A stretch of 39,678 bases of DNA from Candidatus Pacearchaeota archaeon (GCA_023228245.1 JALOBN010000021.1:1-39678); one strand, 5' to 3'. Shown: positions 13,016 through 21,266, counted from the stretch's first letter. Program-made: numbers and translations. The notes: generated from the sequence alone by a model not told the origin.

Positions 13016-14430
13016 TCAAGAACTTAGACGCAGCACTCCAGCTCGGCAAGCCCTGGCCGCCAGCGTCCGAGGTCCAGCGGCTACAGACTTACGAGGAGAA
13101 CGAGAATCTCTTCCTGGGAGAGCACACAAAGGTCTTCAGAGTGCTCCTCAACCTGTTCTCTTCTCACACCGCAGAATATAATAAGATAATTATAATTCTA
13201 AACTGGCATAAGCGCCTCTCGACACTCTGGGCAGACTTCCTCTTCGGAGAGCAGCCACGGGTCACAGTGTCCGATGATCCCGAATCCGTCGAGCAGAAGT
13301 ATGCAGATGACTTCATCGAAAGAAACCGCTTTTGGCTCCTACAGCACTCTCGACAGATCGATGTCAGCCGCTTCGGACATGGCATCATCGAGGGCTACTA
13401 CGACGATGGCTGCAAGCTGCAGGTAGTGCATCCGTCGAAGTACTTCCCGATTGGAGACAGCTTCGGCAGGGTCCAGGCCCACATGATAGCCTGGTCGGAA
13501 GAGCCTGAGGTTGTGGATCATATCAAGCAACGCCGCCTTTTCTGCCGTATCCATTGGCCGGGCAGGATCGAGGGCCGAGAATATCTGCTCTCCTCATCCG
13601 GTTACATCATCGCCGGGCCGGAGAATATACAGATCACGGATACGGGTATCGATGAGCCGCTTGTATCTGTGGTCGAGAACCTGGCCACCAGCTCAGGCGG
13701 GCTCGTAGACGATTACCACGATCTGGACAGCCTTCTCAAGCGCATGGAGTCCCGGCTCACCAGGGTAGGCCGAATCTTGGATGTGCACAGCGAGCCGTTG
13801 CTGGTGTTGCCGGAAGATTCAGGCGCATTCACGAAAACAGACACGGGGGCCGTAATCTATGACAGCAAAAAGAAAGTGCTGGAGCGCGTCAAGGGCGCGG
13901 CTGACCCTGGCTATGTGACATGGGAGGGCCAGCTTACCGCCGCCTTCCTGGAGTTCGAGACCGATCTCAAGCAGCTCTATGCACTCTCGGAGACTTGTGA
14001 GGCGTGCTTTGAGCCCGCGAAGGCCGGTGCCCAGGCGTCGGGGACGGCGCTCAGGCTCATGCTATTTGTCCCTCTGAAAAAGGTAGATCGACTCAAGCTC
14101 ACCGCAGATCCGACCATCCGGGCCGAGCTGAAGACCTTTACCGACTTTGAGAAGGCGCGGGGATTCAGCGGATCGGTGCCGCTACAAAGCGTTTCTATCA
14201 TGTGGCAGGACGGGCTTCCTGAGGATTTCAACGAAACTGTGCTTAATGTGTGCAGCCTCAAGGATAGAGGCCTGATTACTGACGAAATGGCCTTCAAGAT
14301 GCTCTACAAGCTGGAAGGCAAGGCGCTGACTGATGCGGTGGCAAAGCTGAAGAGCGAAGCACAGGCACAGCAGCAGGCCGCACCGGCAGCACCGACGATA
14401 GAGCTGCCGCCCATGAACAATGAGGAATAG
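13012..14430 (+). CDS. Portal protein
   Basis: A 472-aa protein between terminase and MuF-type genes, the conserved portal position. It has the portal-like layout of an N-terminal wing (NLFLGEHTKVF, LSTLWADFLFGEQPRV), a central beta region (VVHPSKYFPIGD, GREYLLSSSGYIIAGP), a long helical stem segment (DLDSLLKRMESRLTRVGRIL) and a C-terminal crown rich in Ala/Gln. It forms the ring through which DNA enters the capsid and to which the tail connects. Typical of SPP1/HK97-type siphovirus portals. Starts by ATGA overlap. Confidence 0.88.
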   Translation: MIKNLDAALQLGKPWPPASEVQRLQTYEENENLFLGEHTKVFRVLLNLFSSHTAEYNKIIIILNWHKRLSTLWADFLFGEQPRVTVSDDPESVEQKYADDFIERNRFWLLQHSRQIDVSRFGHGIIEGYYDDGCKLQVVHPSKYFPIGDSFGRVQAHMIAWSEEPEVVDHIKQRRLFCRIHWPGRIEGREYLLSSSGYIIAGPENIQITDTGIDEPLVSVVENLATSSGGLVDDYHDLDSLLKRMESRLTRVGRILDVHSEPLLVLPEDSGAFTKTDTGAVIYDSKKKVLERVKGAADPGYVTWEGQLTAAFLEFETDLKQLYALSETCEACFEPAKAGAQASGTALRLMLFVPLKKVDRLKLTADPTIRAELKTFTDFEKARGFSGSVPLQSVSIMWQDGLPEDFNETVLNVCSLKDRGLITDEMAFKMLYKLEGKALTDAVAKLKSEAQAQQQAAPAAPTIELPPMNNEE

Positions 14431-15318
14431 ATGGCTGAGAAAGGCCCGCTTTCTGATGCTCAAGCCAAGCGCCTGATAAAATTGTACGGGGAAGCGGAAG
14501 CCGAAATCCTGAAGGAATGCAACAGGCTTCTGCTGAAGAACCCTGAAAGCTATTCGTTGGCGTGGCAAAAGACCGTCCTCGCCAGGGTCCAGCAGATCCG
14601 AACCGATCTCCTGAAGGGCTCGCGGGATTGGTGCCAGGAGGCTATCCCAGACAGCTACATGAAAGGCGTTGCCTGGGCCGATGCCGATCCACTATCTGGC
14701 CAGAAAGTCATGGCTGGATTCGGATCGATACACCAGCAGGCTGTAGAAGCTCTGGCAGACAATGCATACAGCAGGCTCCAAGATGTCAACAACGTTGTGG
14801 GCCGTAGAGTTGACGATGTTTTCAGGCAGGTAGCACTTGAGCATGCAAAAGGCAGCGTCATAGGCTATCAGACAACTCGCCAGGCAGCAAAGAACATCCG
14901 AGAGGATTTGGCGAAGAGAGGCATTACTGGCTTCGTGGACAAGGCAGGCCACGAATGGGATATGCGCCGATATGCGAAAGTTCTGGCGCAAGAGACTACG
15001 AACCAGAGCTTCAGGCAAGGCACAATCAACCGCTTTCAGGAGAAAGGCCATGATCTCGTCAGACTCTCCAGCCATTCCGGATCCTGTCCAAAATGTTCTC
15101 CTTGGCAAGGCCGGACTCTGAGCCTATCTGGCAGTGATCCTGATTATCCATCTGTCGAGGAAGCAAGAGCGGCAGGAATTTTCCACGTTTCGTGTTTGCA
15201 TATTCTGTCGTTAGCCCCGGAAGAAAAGGATCGTTTTCTCTCGACCCTAAAAGGCGAGCAGGGTGAAGAGGCCCGTCAAGCAATGATAGATAAGCTCGCC
15301 GCCAAAGCAAACCGATAA
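14431..15318 (+). CDS. MuF-type minor head protein
   Basis: A 295-aa protein directly after the portal stop. The C-terminal half holds the signature of phage minor capsid/MuF-like proteins: VLAQETTNQSFRQGTINRF, then HSGSCPKCSPWQGRTLSL, a DYPSVEEARAAG stretch, and FHVSCLHILSL, with Cys and His residues that may bind metal. The N-terminal half is helical. These proteins sit inside the capsid near the portal and can be ejected with DNA. No toxin domain is fused. Confidence 0.85.
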   Translation: MAEKGPLSDAQAKRLIKLYGEAEAEILKECNRLLLKNPESYSLAWQKTVLARVQQIRTDLLKGSRDWCQEAIPDSYMKGVAWADADPLSGQKVMAGFGSIHQQAVEALADNAYSRLQDVNNVVGRRVDDVFRQVALEHAKGSVIGYQTTRQAAKNIREDLAKRGITGFVDKAGHEWDMRRYAKVLAQETTNQSFRQGTINRFQEKGHDLVRLSSHSGSCPKCSPWQGRTLSLSGSDPDYPSVEEARAAGIFHVSCLHILSLAPEEKDRFLSTLKGEQGEEARQAMIDKLAAKANR

Positions 15319-15330
15319 GCAGAGACACGA

Positions 15331-15345
15331 TACATATAAATAGTA
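15331..15345 (+). promoter_or_regulatory. TATA-like box upstream of the endonuclease gene
   Basis: CATATAAATAG (15333-15343) lies in the intergenic gap between the MuF and endonuclease genes and fits an archaeal TATA box. It would give the inserted endonuclease its own promoter, as expected for a mobile gene. Confidence 0.45.
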
Positions 15346-15448
15346 AGCTACCAATTATCACAGGCTGGATAGGTTCGCTACCGAAAAACCACTTTCGCGG
15401 GTGGTCTTCCAGCTATCGATTCCGCGAGACACGGCGCGAGGTGTATTA

Positions 15449-16237
15449 GTGAGCAGAGTTCGTTTCCACATATCAAAAGAGTGGTTGGTAGACCACTATA
15501 TAAACCAGAAGTTGAGCTTGAAAGAGTGCGGCAATCTTATCGGTTGCGGAGATCGCACCATCATGCTCAGGCTTATAGAATATGGCATTCCTCGAAGAGG
15601 GACGGCAAGAGTTCCGGGCAAATGGGGAAAGGGTGCTGATAAGTATTTAGATTCTGATTGGCTTCAGCATAACTATATTGATCTGAAAAGAGCTGCCCCC
15701 GAATTAGCACACGAGGCCGGCTGTTGTAAATATACAATCTTAAAGTGGCTAAAGCATTATGGAATTCCGGCCCGCATTAACGGGGAAGCGCAGAGAATAT
15801 CACCAAAATCACATGCTTGCAAATCTGGTCCTCTGAATCCGATGTTTGGACGAACCGGTTCTTCAAGCCCAGCATTTGGAAAAATTCATCGTGCTATCGG
15901 AGCGTGGTACCTAAACCCATGGACTGGAAAAGAGATCTGGTTAAGATCTTCCTGGGAACGGCGGGTCGCTGATTACTTATTTGGACAGGGGATCGAGTGG
16001 ATTTATGAGCCAAAGACTTTCAGAATGGGCGAGATAACTTATACCCCTGATTTCTATTTACCGAAAGAGAATAAATATATAGAAGTCAAGGGTTGGATGC
16101 CGGCCAAATCAAAGCTTAAGATAGATACGTTCAATCGTTGGCACCCCGAAATATGCTTAGAGATCTGGGACTCGAAAAAGGTCACGGATTTGGGTATTTT
16201 AAGTATGCGTGACACGAAAATTAAGTTAGAATTTTAA
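15449..16237 (+). CDS. Free-standing homing endonuclease, PD-(D/E)XK type
   Basis: Start GTG 15449, with GAGGTG 5 nt upstream (GTG 15401 is an alternative). Two short HTH-like repeats come first (EWLVDHYINQKLSLKECG; HNYIDLKRAAPELAHEAG), then a NUMOD3-like module (NPMFGRTGSSSPAFGKIH) and a nuclease core: SSWERRVADYL, EWIYEPKTF, then YTPDFYLP and KYIEVKGW with the PD and ExK residues. This is the architecture of phage homing endonucleases with a very-short-patch-like nuclease. It interrupts the usual MuF-scaffold-capsid order. A 9-bp direct repeat (15351-15359, 16253-16261) flanks it. It may target the same locus in related viruses. Confidence 0.8.
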   Translation: MSRVRFHISKEWLVDHYINQKLSLKECGNLIGCGDRTIMLRLIEYGIPRRGTARVPGKWGKGADKYLDSDWLQHNYIDLKRAAPELAHEAGCCKYTILKWLKHYGIPARINGEAQRISPKSHACKSGPLNPMFGRTGSSSPAFGKIHRAIGAWYLNPWTGKEIWLRSSWERRVADYLFGQGIEWIYEPKTFRMGEITYTPDFYLPKENKYIEVKGWMPAKSKLKIDTFNRWHPEICLEIWDSKKVTDLGILSMRDTKIKLEF

Positions 16238-16295
16238 TCTTTTTCATCCTTTCCAATTATCTTTTCAAAAGCACAACCAACGCGATGGAGCTGAA

Positions 16296-16517
16296 ATGAC
16301 AGGCGAGGATAAGTACCAGAATGCGAGAGATGTCGCAGAAGAGCTGTTCGGATATTCTCCATGCCTTCACTGCAAGCGGTTTGTCCAGGACATTATGGGC
16401 GAAGATCACTGTCAAGCATTCCCAGATAAAATTCCGAATGAGATCTTCATGGGAAAGCACCTGCATAAGGAGCCTTACCCAGGAGATCACGGGATTCTAT
16501 TTGATTCCTCTGATTAG
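16296..16517 (+). CDS. Conserved small phage protein, 73 aa
   Basis: ATG 16296 with GGAG 5 nt upstream (16287-16290). The pattern CLHCKRF ... CQAFPDKIPNEIF ... HKEPYPGDHGILF matches a small protein often found next to MuF/capsid genes in siphophages ('C.HC..F...C.AFP..IP.EI..G...H..PYPGD.GI.F'). The Cys/His set suggests zinc binding. Function unknown. The alternative frame 16321-16542 is rejected. Confidence 0.7.
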   Translation: MTGEDKYQNARDVAEELFGYSPCLHCKRFVQDIMGEDHCQAFPDKIPNEIFMGKHLHKEPYPGDHGILFDSSD

Positions 16518-16575
16518 AATCATTTGTTTTAACAGTTTGTAGCTATATCATCAAGTTTTGTCTCTTTGAATGCCT

Positions 16576-16604
16576 CCAGCTGGGAGCTGGGTACATTTCT
16601 TTTT
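16576..16604 (+). terminator. Hairpin with T-tract just before the tRNA
   Basis: CCAGCT (16576-16581) pairs with AGCTGG (16585-16590) around GGG and is followed by the T-rich run 16597-16604. It could end transcripts coming from the endonuclease/small-protein genes so that the tRNA is transcribed separately. Confidence 0.4.
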
Positions 16605-16677
16605 GCCACTTTCGCATAGCGGCTATTGCGATCGGCCTGTAACCGATTTTTCAGGAGTTCGAGTCTCCTAAGTGGCT
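16605..16677 (+). tRNA. tRNA-Thr (UGU)-like, with C33
   Basis: A full cloverleaf of 73 nt. The 7-bp acceptor GCCACTT/AAGTGGC is perfect, the D arm has GG in the loop, the anticodon stem ATCGG/CCGAT (5 bp) is perfect, the 7-nt loop CCTGTAA gives anticodon TGT, and the T arm AGGAG/CTCCT holds a TTCGAGT loop. The discriminator is T, and G1-C72 and C2-G71 agree with archaeal threonine tRNAs. Odd point: position 33 is C instead of the near-universal U. CCA is not encoded. It lies between a small gene and the scaffold gene. Confidence 0.85.
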
Positions 16678-16717
16678 TTACGGCAACCGTCCCGGTTCGA
16701 TTTGGCGGGAGATTTCT

Positions 16718-17221
16718 ATGGCAGATTCAGGCAATAATCAACAGACCGGAGCAGGCGACGCTTCGGGAGCTGCTAACCAGCAGCAGACCACACCGAAGAC
16801 CTTCACGCAGGACGAACTAAATTCAATTCTCGCGAGAGAGAAGCGAGACAATGAAGCCAAAATGGCTGACCTGAAGAAGAAGGCGGATGAGTGGGATAAG
16901 CAGCAAGAAGCAACCAAGAGCGAGATACAGAGAGAGCGGGACGCCAGGACGAAGGCAGAAGCCGAAAGGGACTCTCTGAAGCTCTCCAGAGATCGCGAGA
17001 AATGGCAGGCCAAGCACGGGAAGAAGAACAATATTCCCGATTCCGATTGGGACCGTCTCAGAGGTTCCACGGAAGCTGAGATCGAAGAGGATGCAAAGGC
17101 CTGGGCCAAGTCCAGAGGCCTCGACAGAGCGGGCGGGCCGACTCCGAAAGGAGGCTCAGGAGCCGCCAGAGATCCATTCAACCAGGCTTTCCTCGATGCA
17201 GTGGGCAGAGGAGGCCGATAA
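16718..17221 (+). CDS. Capsid scaffolding protein
   Basis: A 167-aa protein directly before the major capsid gene. A low-complexity Gln/Ala/Thr N-terminus is followed by TFTQDELNSILAREKRDNEA, the phage scaffold (DUF4355-like) hallmark, then a long charged coiled coil (residues about 40-100). The C-terminal part is basic and Gly-rich, likely contacting the capsid shell. GGGAG lies upstream of ATG 16718. Confidence 0.85.
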   Translation: MADSGNNQQTGAGDASGAANQQQTTPKTFTQDELNSILAREKRDNEAKMADLKKKADEWDKQQEATKSEIQRERDARTKAEAERDSLKLSRDREKWQAKHGKKNNIPDSDWDRLRGSTEAEIEEDAKAWAKSRGLDRAGGPTPKGGSGAARDPFNQAFLDAVGRGGR

Positions 17222-17236
17222 CTGAGGTGAAATCCT

Positions 17237-18241
17237 ATGGGAGATTACGATAAATACATTTCACGGTCGGATGCAAGCACGTACTTGCTTCCGGACCAGC
17301 AAAGCAAGGAGATCATCGAGGCGTTGCCAACCCAGTCTTTCTGCCTTGGTAAGATGAAGAAGCTGCCGCCCATCAACGCGGCCACTTTCAAGATCCCGAT
17401 GATGAATGCGTTCCCAAGCGCATATTTCGTGTCGGAGGTAGCCGCAGCCAGGGGGGCAACAAACATCAAGAAGACTACCGACATGGCCTGGTCTGGTGTG
17501 ACCATGTACATTGAGGAGGTCGCGGTAATCGTGCCCGTTCCAGAATCGGTTATTGCCGACATGGCAGCTCAGAACTTCGACCTTTGGGGCATGGTCAAGC
17601 CCAGGCTCATAGAGGCTGCTGGAAAGCTCATCGACCAGGCAATCCTCTACGACAATGCCGGTAGCATCGCTCCCGCAAATTGGCCAGACGGCATCGTCAC
17701 CCAATGTGCCACCCAGAGCAACACGATCGATGTCAGCTCTCAGATCGGGGCAGGACGGACATTTGCCGACATGTACGATGGCATTCTCGGCGACAGTGGC
17801 CTTTTCAGCCTGGTGGAGCAGGATGGCTACCTCGTGAATGGGGCGCTGGCTGCAATCTCCATGAAAGGAAAGCTCAGAGGGCTCAGAGATGCCAATGGCC
17901 AGCCGATTTTCACCACGGACATGAAGCAAGCCAACCGCTATCTGCTCGACGGCGCACCGCTGGACTTCCCCAACAATGGGGCATTCGATCCGGCAACCGC
18001 TCTGTTGGTGGCAGGAGACTGGTCTCAGGCCGTGTACGGCATTCGCCAGGACATCACATGGAAGATCGCTACCGAGGCCAGCATCCATGACAGCTCCGGA
18101 AACCTGGTCTACAATCTCTTCCAAGATGATATGGTGGCTCTCAGGATGGTCATGAGGATGGGCTGGGCGCTGCCGAACCCCAAGAATCTGGTGAACGAGA
18201 CGGATGCCACAAGATTCCCGTTCGCTGCCCTGGTGCCATAG
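17237..18241 (+). CDS. Major capsid protein, HK97-fold type
   Basis: A 334-aa protein after the scaffold. An N-terminal arm is followed by LPPINAATFKIPMMNAFPSA, then AVIVPVPESVIADM and a helical stretch beginning IEAAGKLIDQAILYDN, matching the E-loop/P-domain layout of HK97-like capsid proteins (KIP strand, 'V..P...' strand, spine helix, 'D.A.L'). The C-terminal DDMVALRMVMRMGWAL is the classic final A-domain strand/helix ('R...R.....'). GAGGTG precedes ATG 17237. It builds the icosahedral shell. Confidence 0.92.
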   Translation: MGDYDKYISRSDASTYLLPDQQSKEIIEALPTQSFCLGKMKKLPPINAATFKIPMMNAFPSAYFVSEVAAARGATNIKKTTDMAWSGVTMYIEEVAVIVPVPESVIADMAAQNFDLWGMVKPRLIEAAGKLIDQAILYDNAGSIAPANWPDGIVTQCATQSNTIDVSSQIGAGRTFADMYDGILGDSGLFSLVEQDGYLVNGALAAISMKGKLRGLRDANGQPIFTTDMKQANRYLLDGAPLDFPNNGAFDPATALLVAGDWSQAVYGIRQDITWKIATEASIHDSSGNLVYNLFQDDMVALRMVMRMGWALPNPKNLVNETDATRFPFAALVP

Positions 18242-18249
18242 GTGGGAAC

Positions 18250-18849
18250 ATGGCTTGGTATCCCGTCCCAAAAGCAGCATCGCCTTTTCAGGGCGATGCT
18301 CCCGGCGCCACCCTGGGCCAAATAGCCGTCCAGACGATCACCGCACCAGAAGCCGCGGATGACGACCAACTGAAAGCAGCCACGGCGACATCTGCTTCAG
18401 TGGTCACGAACATCACTACCTTCCTCGCTCAGCCCGACGTACCGCGGGCTATCCGACTCACGCTCGGCGGCACTGCAGGCGACATAAAAGCCTGTAATAT
18501 CACGATCACCGGCGTGGATGCGGCAGGTGATGCGCTCACCGAGAATATAGCCATCACAGCCGACACCGCGGGAGTCTATGATGGCGCGAAGGCATTCAAG
18601 ACCGTCAGTAGTGTGAGCATTCCAGCGCAGGATGGTGCAGGCGTCACCGTGAAGGTAGGTGTGAACGAGAAACTGGGGCTGGCCGACAAGCTGGCTTTCA
18701 ATTCAGTGCTCTTCACGACCCTAAACGGCGCTAAAGAAGGCACTGCGCCCACGGTGGCGACATCGAGCAGCGTCCTGGCATCCAACACCATCGATCTGAA
18801 TAGCGCGTTGGATGGTCACGATGTGAAAGTCTACTATCTGCTGCCCTGA
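18250..18849 (+). CDS. Probable head decoration protein
   Basis: A 199-aa beta-rich protein right after the capsid gene. The first 45 residues are low-complexity; the remainder has Ig-like strands (IRLTLGGTAGD, NITITGVDAAGDALTENIAI, VSSVSIPAQDGAG, VKVGVNEKLGL). Proteins of this type at this position decorate the HK97 shell. Family assignment is by position and fold impression only. Confidence 0.6.
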   Translation: MAWYPVPKAASPFQGDAPGATLGQIAVQTITAPEAADDDQLKAATATSASVVTNITTFLAQPDVPRAIRLTLGGTAGDIKACNITITGVDAAGDALTENIAITADTAGVYDGAKAFKTVSSVSIPAQDGAGVTVKVGVNEKLGLADKLAFNSVLFTTLNGAKEGTAPTVATSSSVLASNTIDLNSALDGHDVKVYYLLP

Positions 18850-18851
18850 AC

Positions 18852-19349
18852 ATGACCGACATCGATGCATATGTGCAACCCGCAGCGGCGGCTACTTGGT
18901 TGGCTGCACATGTTGCGTTCATCGCTGCATGGACGGCGGCAACCGCGGACCAAAAGAGTGCTGCCCTGGTCGAAGCATCGGACAATATAGATGTGCTGCC
19001 CCTGAAGGGCTGCAAATATGCGGACGATATCTCCCAGCTCCGGGCATTCCCCAGGTATCCCGACAGAGCGGGGCAGGCCATTGGCGGAGATGAAACCAAC
19101 TTCCAGAGCGACATAGATTACTCGGCAGTGCCACAAGAAGTCCTTGATGCCTGCTGCCTGGAAGCTCTGGAGATCCTGAAGCAGGGGGCTTCAGGCCGCA
19201 AAGATCTGCGAGAGCAGGGCGTCAAGCAGTACTCAATAGGCGGAAAACTCTCGGAAACGTTTGACGAGGCTCCCGTGCCCAAGCTCCTCTCCAGAAAGGC
19301 ACGAGATAAGTTGCGATTCTGGATAGGCAGCTTGGTCGAGGCTGTATGA
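18852..19349 (+). CDS. Head-tail connector (DnaT-like / adaptor)
   Basis: A 165-aa protein with the adaptor pattern: NIDVLPLKGCKYADDIS, LRAFPRYPD, AVPQEVLDACCLEALEIL, and KQYSIGGKLSETF. This order is common in the siphovirus 'putative DnaT-like' adaptor family found downstream of capsid genes; despite the name it is a head completion protein. It overlaps the next gene by 4 nt. Confidence 0.7.
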   Translation: MTDIDAYVQPAAAATWLAAHVAFIAAWTAATADQKSAALVEASDNIDVLPLKGCKYADDISQLRAFPRYPDRAGQAIGGDETNFQSDIDYSAVPQEVLDACCLEALEILKQGASGRKDLREQGVKQYSIGGKLSETFDEAPVPKLLSRKARDKLRFWIGSLVEAV

Positions 19350-19669
19350 GTGGTCTGCTGAGCCCCTATCTGGACATGTTGGGAGAGTCTGTCACATGGC
19401 GCCAGAGGATGGGCGTAAACCAGTACAATGAACCTACGTATTCTGATTCTACTATCACTGTAATCTGGTATGATGATGAGAAGACGATCCGGACTGCAGA
19501 AGGCGAGCAATTCCAGCAGCTCGCCTACATCCAGACAACTGCATTAATTCAAAAGGGAGATGCAATTATCCGGGGCGACTATACCTGGCCCATCAAAGGC
19601 ATCCAGAAAACACCTACACGTGAGGGCGAGCGATTCAGAATGGGGAACCTGGGAGAGAGGCAGATATGA
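19346..19669 (+). CDS. Head-closure-like protein, 107 aa
   Basis: A small beta-rich protein (VTWRQRMGVNQYNEPTYSD, ITVIWYDDEKTIRTAEGE, TTALIQKGDAIIRGDYTWPI) with the size and order of SPP1 gp16-like head-closure proteins. ATGA overlaps join it to both neighbours. Assignment rests on gene order and predicted strands. Confidence 0.6.
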   Translation: MSGLLSPYLDMLGESVTWRQRMGVNQYNEPTYSDSTITVIWYDDEKTIRTAEGEQFQQLAYIQTTALIQKGDAIIRGDYTWPIKGIQKTPTREGERFRMGNLGERQI

Positions 19670-20079
19670 GTTTGACTGAGATCATTTACAACGCTACAAT
19701 TGGCGCTTTCGTCCAGTACGGGAAGAATGCGGCAGGCGAGCTGAAAGCGATACTGACAGACGATGAGGGCCGGGTCCAGGTCGATATCATCAGCGCGTCC
19801 ATCCCTGGAAGCACCTCATTCACATCCGGACAAAAGACAGTCACCGCAGCCGGTACGGCGGAAGCGATAGGGGGAGATGTGGACTGTCTGGAGCTGTACG
19901 TGGTGGCTGACTCAGAAAATGCAGGCAACATCTATCTCGGCGGATCAGGTGTGGACAACACATCTGGAAAGATCCCTCCTGGGGGCATCATGCCATGCGG
20001 CCCGTGCAACCTCTCAGAAGTTTACATTGATGCTGATTACAGCGGCGAAGGCATCAGCTACTTCCTGGTGGGTGAGTAG
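19666..20079 (+). CDS. Beta-rich structural protein, 137 aa
   Basis: Not assigned to a named family. Starts by ATGA overlap. A repeated beta pattern (GKNAAGELKAILTDDEGRVQ; SGQKTVTAAGTAEAI; LELYVVADSENAGNIYLGG; KIPPGGIMPCGPCNLSEVYI) looks like a jelly-roll or Ig-type virion protein. Probably a decoration or connector component given its position. Confidence 0.6.
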   Translation: MSLTEIIYNATIGAFVQYGKNAAGELKAILTDDEGRVQVDIISASIPGSTSFTSGQKTVTAAGTAEAIGGDVDCLELYVVADSENAGNIYLGGSGVDNTSGKIPPGGIMPCGPCNLSEVYIDADYSGEGISYFLVGE

Positions 20080-20080
20080 A

Positions 20081-20446
20081 GTGGTAACGGTCGTGTGCCC
20101 GGTATGCGGGAGATCATTTGGGTGGGAACTGTTCGCAGGAGAAGCGGTTGAGTCTGCATCATCTACGTCATCCGTCGTAGCACCGGTTGACATCGAAAAA
20201 CTTGTGTTGGCCGATGTAACTGCAGGGGCAATAACACTCACCATGCCTGATCCCGTCGCGTGCGAAGGCAAGAAGATCATGGTAAAGAAAGTCGATGCCT
20301 CTGAAAATGCAGTCACGATTGCGCCACATGCATCTGAAAAGTTCGTCGATGATGTGGACTATGACAGCATAGCGCTGGAGAATCCGGGTGATCAGGCAGC
20401 GTTCACCTCGGACGGCGTCAACTGGTTCATTACCACGAGGCTGTGA
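20081..20446 (+). CDS. Zinc-finger plus beta-domain structural protein, 121 aa
   Basis: GTG 20081, or GTG 20072 (MSRVVTVV), either of which places CPVCGRSFGW at the N-terminus. A Ser/Val linker leads into beta-rich VLADVTAGAITLTMPDPVA, KKIMVKKVDASENAVTIAP and a terminal GVNWFITTRL, which reads like a phage trimeric tail/fibre head domain. One CxxC is visible, so zinc binding would need partners. Confidence 0.6.
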   Translation: MVTVVCPVCGRSFGWELFAGEAVESASSTSSVVAPVDIEKLVLADVTAGAITLTMPDPVACEGKKIMVKKVDASENAVTIAPHASEKFVDDVDYDSIALENPGDQAAFTSDGVNWFITTRL

Positions 20447-20448
20447 AG

Positions 20449-20580
20449 ATGAATTGGGTATTATATACAATTATACTTGATATAGCATCTATATTTGCAT
20501 CATTGTATATATTGTGGCTCAATAGACAATTAAACATGAGGCTGGACGCACTTGCCGAAAATCGAATGGAATGGAGATAG
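20449..20580 (+). CDS. Single-pass membrane microprotein, 43 aa
   Basis: ATG 20449 to TAG 20578-20580. Residues about 3-24 are hydrophobic (VLYTIILDIASIFASLYILW), followed by a short charged tail. Markedly AT-rich compared with neighbours. Its 3' end overlaps the next gene by 29 nt. It could be holin-like, but so few residues allow no firm call. Confidence 0.5.
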   Translation: MNWVLYTIILDIASIFASLYILWLNRQLNMRLDALAENRMEWR

Positions 20581-20890
20581 GCTCGCGGCGGCTGCTCAGC
20601 AGGCCGCCATCGAGGCATCCAGGATGCATGCGGAAGTAGTGTCTGGCGAGATGGTTAATCGCTGCCCACTTGAAAGCAGCCAGACGCGAGGCTCCAAGAC
20701 GGTGACTGATGTCCCAAATGGTGCTGAAGTATCTTTTAGCTCGCCTCAGGTTGTCTGGCTGCACGAGAGCCAGAATTACACGCCGTCGCATGCGGGCACC
20801 GGGCCAAATTTTGTGAGAGGGCCGCTCTTGGAGTCAGAGGATAAATACCACACGGACGTAGCCGCGGCGCTGAAGGCTATTTTGGAGTAG
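20552..20890 (+). CDS. HK97 gp10-like tail completion protein, 112 aa
   Basis: Start TTG 20552. The pattern MHAEVVSGEMVNRCPLESSQ, TDVPNGAEVSFSSPQVVWLHE and KYHTDVAAALKAILE follows HK97 gp10/neck protein (an N-terminal helix with 'R.P..TG.L', 'Y....E', and a final 'K......L...'). It forms part of the neck joining tail to head. Its usual partner (22847) is separated from it here by an island of about 2 kb. Confidence 0.7.
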   Translation: MPKIEWNGDRLAAAAQQAAIEASRMHAEVVSGEMVNRCPLESSQTRGSKTVTDVPNGAEVSFSSPQVVWLHESQNYTPSHAGTGPNFVRGPLLESEDKYHTDVAAALKAILE

Positions 20891-20893
20891 CTT

Positions 20894-21034
20894 ATGGATA
20901 TATGCTTTTGGGATGAGCTTCTGCAGGGCCTCAGTGCCGCAGATCTGGACTGGCTTGCAGCTCGCATACAACGCCGGAAGGCGTCGCTCCATCCAGAAAT
21001 AATAGCCCGGAAGACAATAATCAGAAAAAGGTGA
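20894..21034 (+). CDS. Basic microprotein, 46 aa
   Basis: ATG 20894 to TGA 21032-21034. LSAADLDWLAARIQRRKASL is a helix with a strongly basic C-terminus (IIARKTIIRKR). First gene of the accessory island. Not recognised. Confidence 0.45.
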   Translation: MDICFWDELLQGLSAADLDWLAARIQRRKASLHPEIIARKTIIRKR

Positions 21035-21041
21035 ATCGTAA

Positions 21042-21266
21042 ATGAGAGATATGACATCAGAAGCCATTTCGCCAAGTCTGTTGAAAAATTTTGTGAAACG
21101 TCCTATACCTATCCAAGCCATCCAGATGCATGAGCCCTTCGTAGTAGATACGCTGGAAGGCAGACACACTGGCAATGCAGGAGACTATCTCGTGATCGGT
21201 ATCCGGGGCGAGAGATATCCTGTGAAGGGGGATATCTTCGAAGAGAGTTATGATGAGGTAGAGTGA
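21042..21266 (+). CDS. Conserved small phage protein, 74 aa
   Basis: A recognisable phage accessory type: KRPIPIQAIQMHEPFVVDTL then GDYLVIGIRGERYPVKGDIFEESYDEV, matching the widespread 'Y.K.P..V.A......F.V.T.EG...G..GDY.I.G..GE.YP...DIF..TY' proteins of siphophages, with no established function. A Tad2-like gene follows two genes later. Single start at ATG 21042. Confidence 0.7.
   Translation: MRDMTSEAISPSLLKNFVKRPIPIQAIQMHEPFVVDTLEGRHTGNAGDYLVIGIRGERYPVKGDIFEESYDEVE

Noticed and set aside
16321..16542. Alternative frame of 73 aa beside 16296-16517
   Set aside because: The 16296 frame carries the C-x2-C and PYPGD pattern of a known phage protein and has GGAG before its start; the other frame has neither.
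16605..16677. tRNA as the integrase attachment site (attP)
   Set aside because: It is a full tRNA 15 kb from the integrase, while attP sites normally lie next to the integrase and hold only part of a tRNA. It could still be used, but nothing supports it.
17261..18280. Long minus-strand open frame (339 aa) antisense to the capsid gene
   Set aside because: It is a shadow of the major capsid gene, whose plus-strand product has clear HK97-fold features and a ribosome binding site; the antisense product has no recognisable domain.
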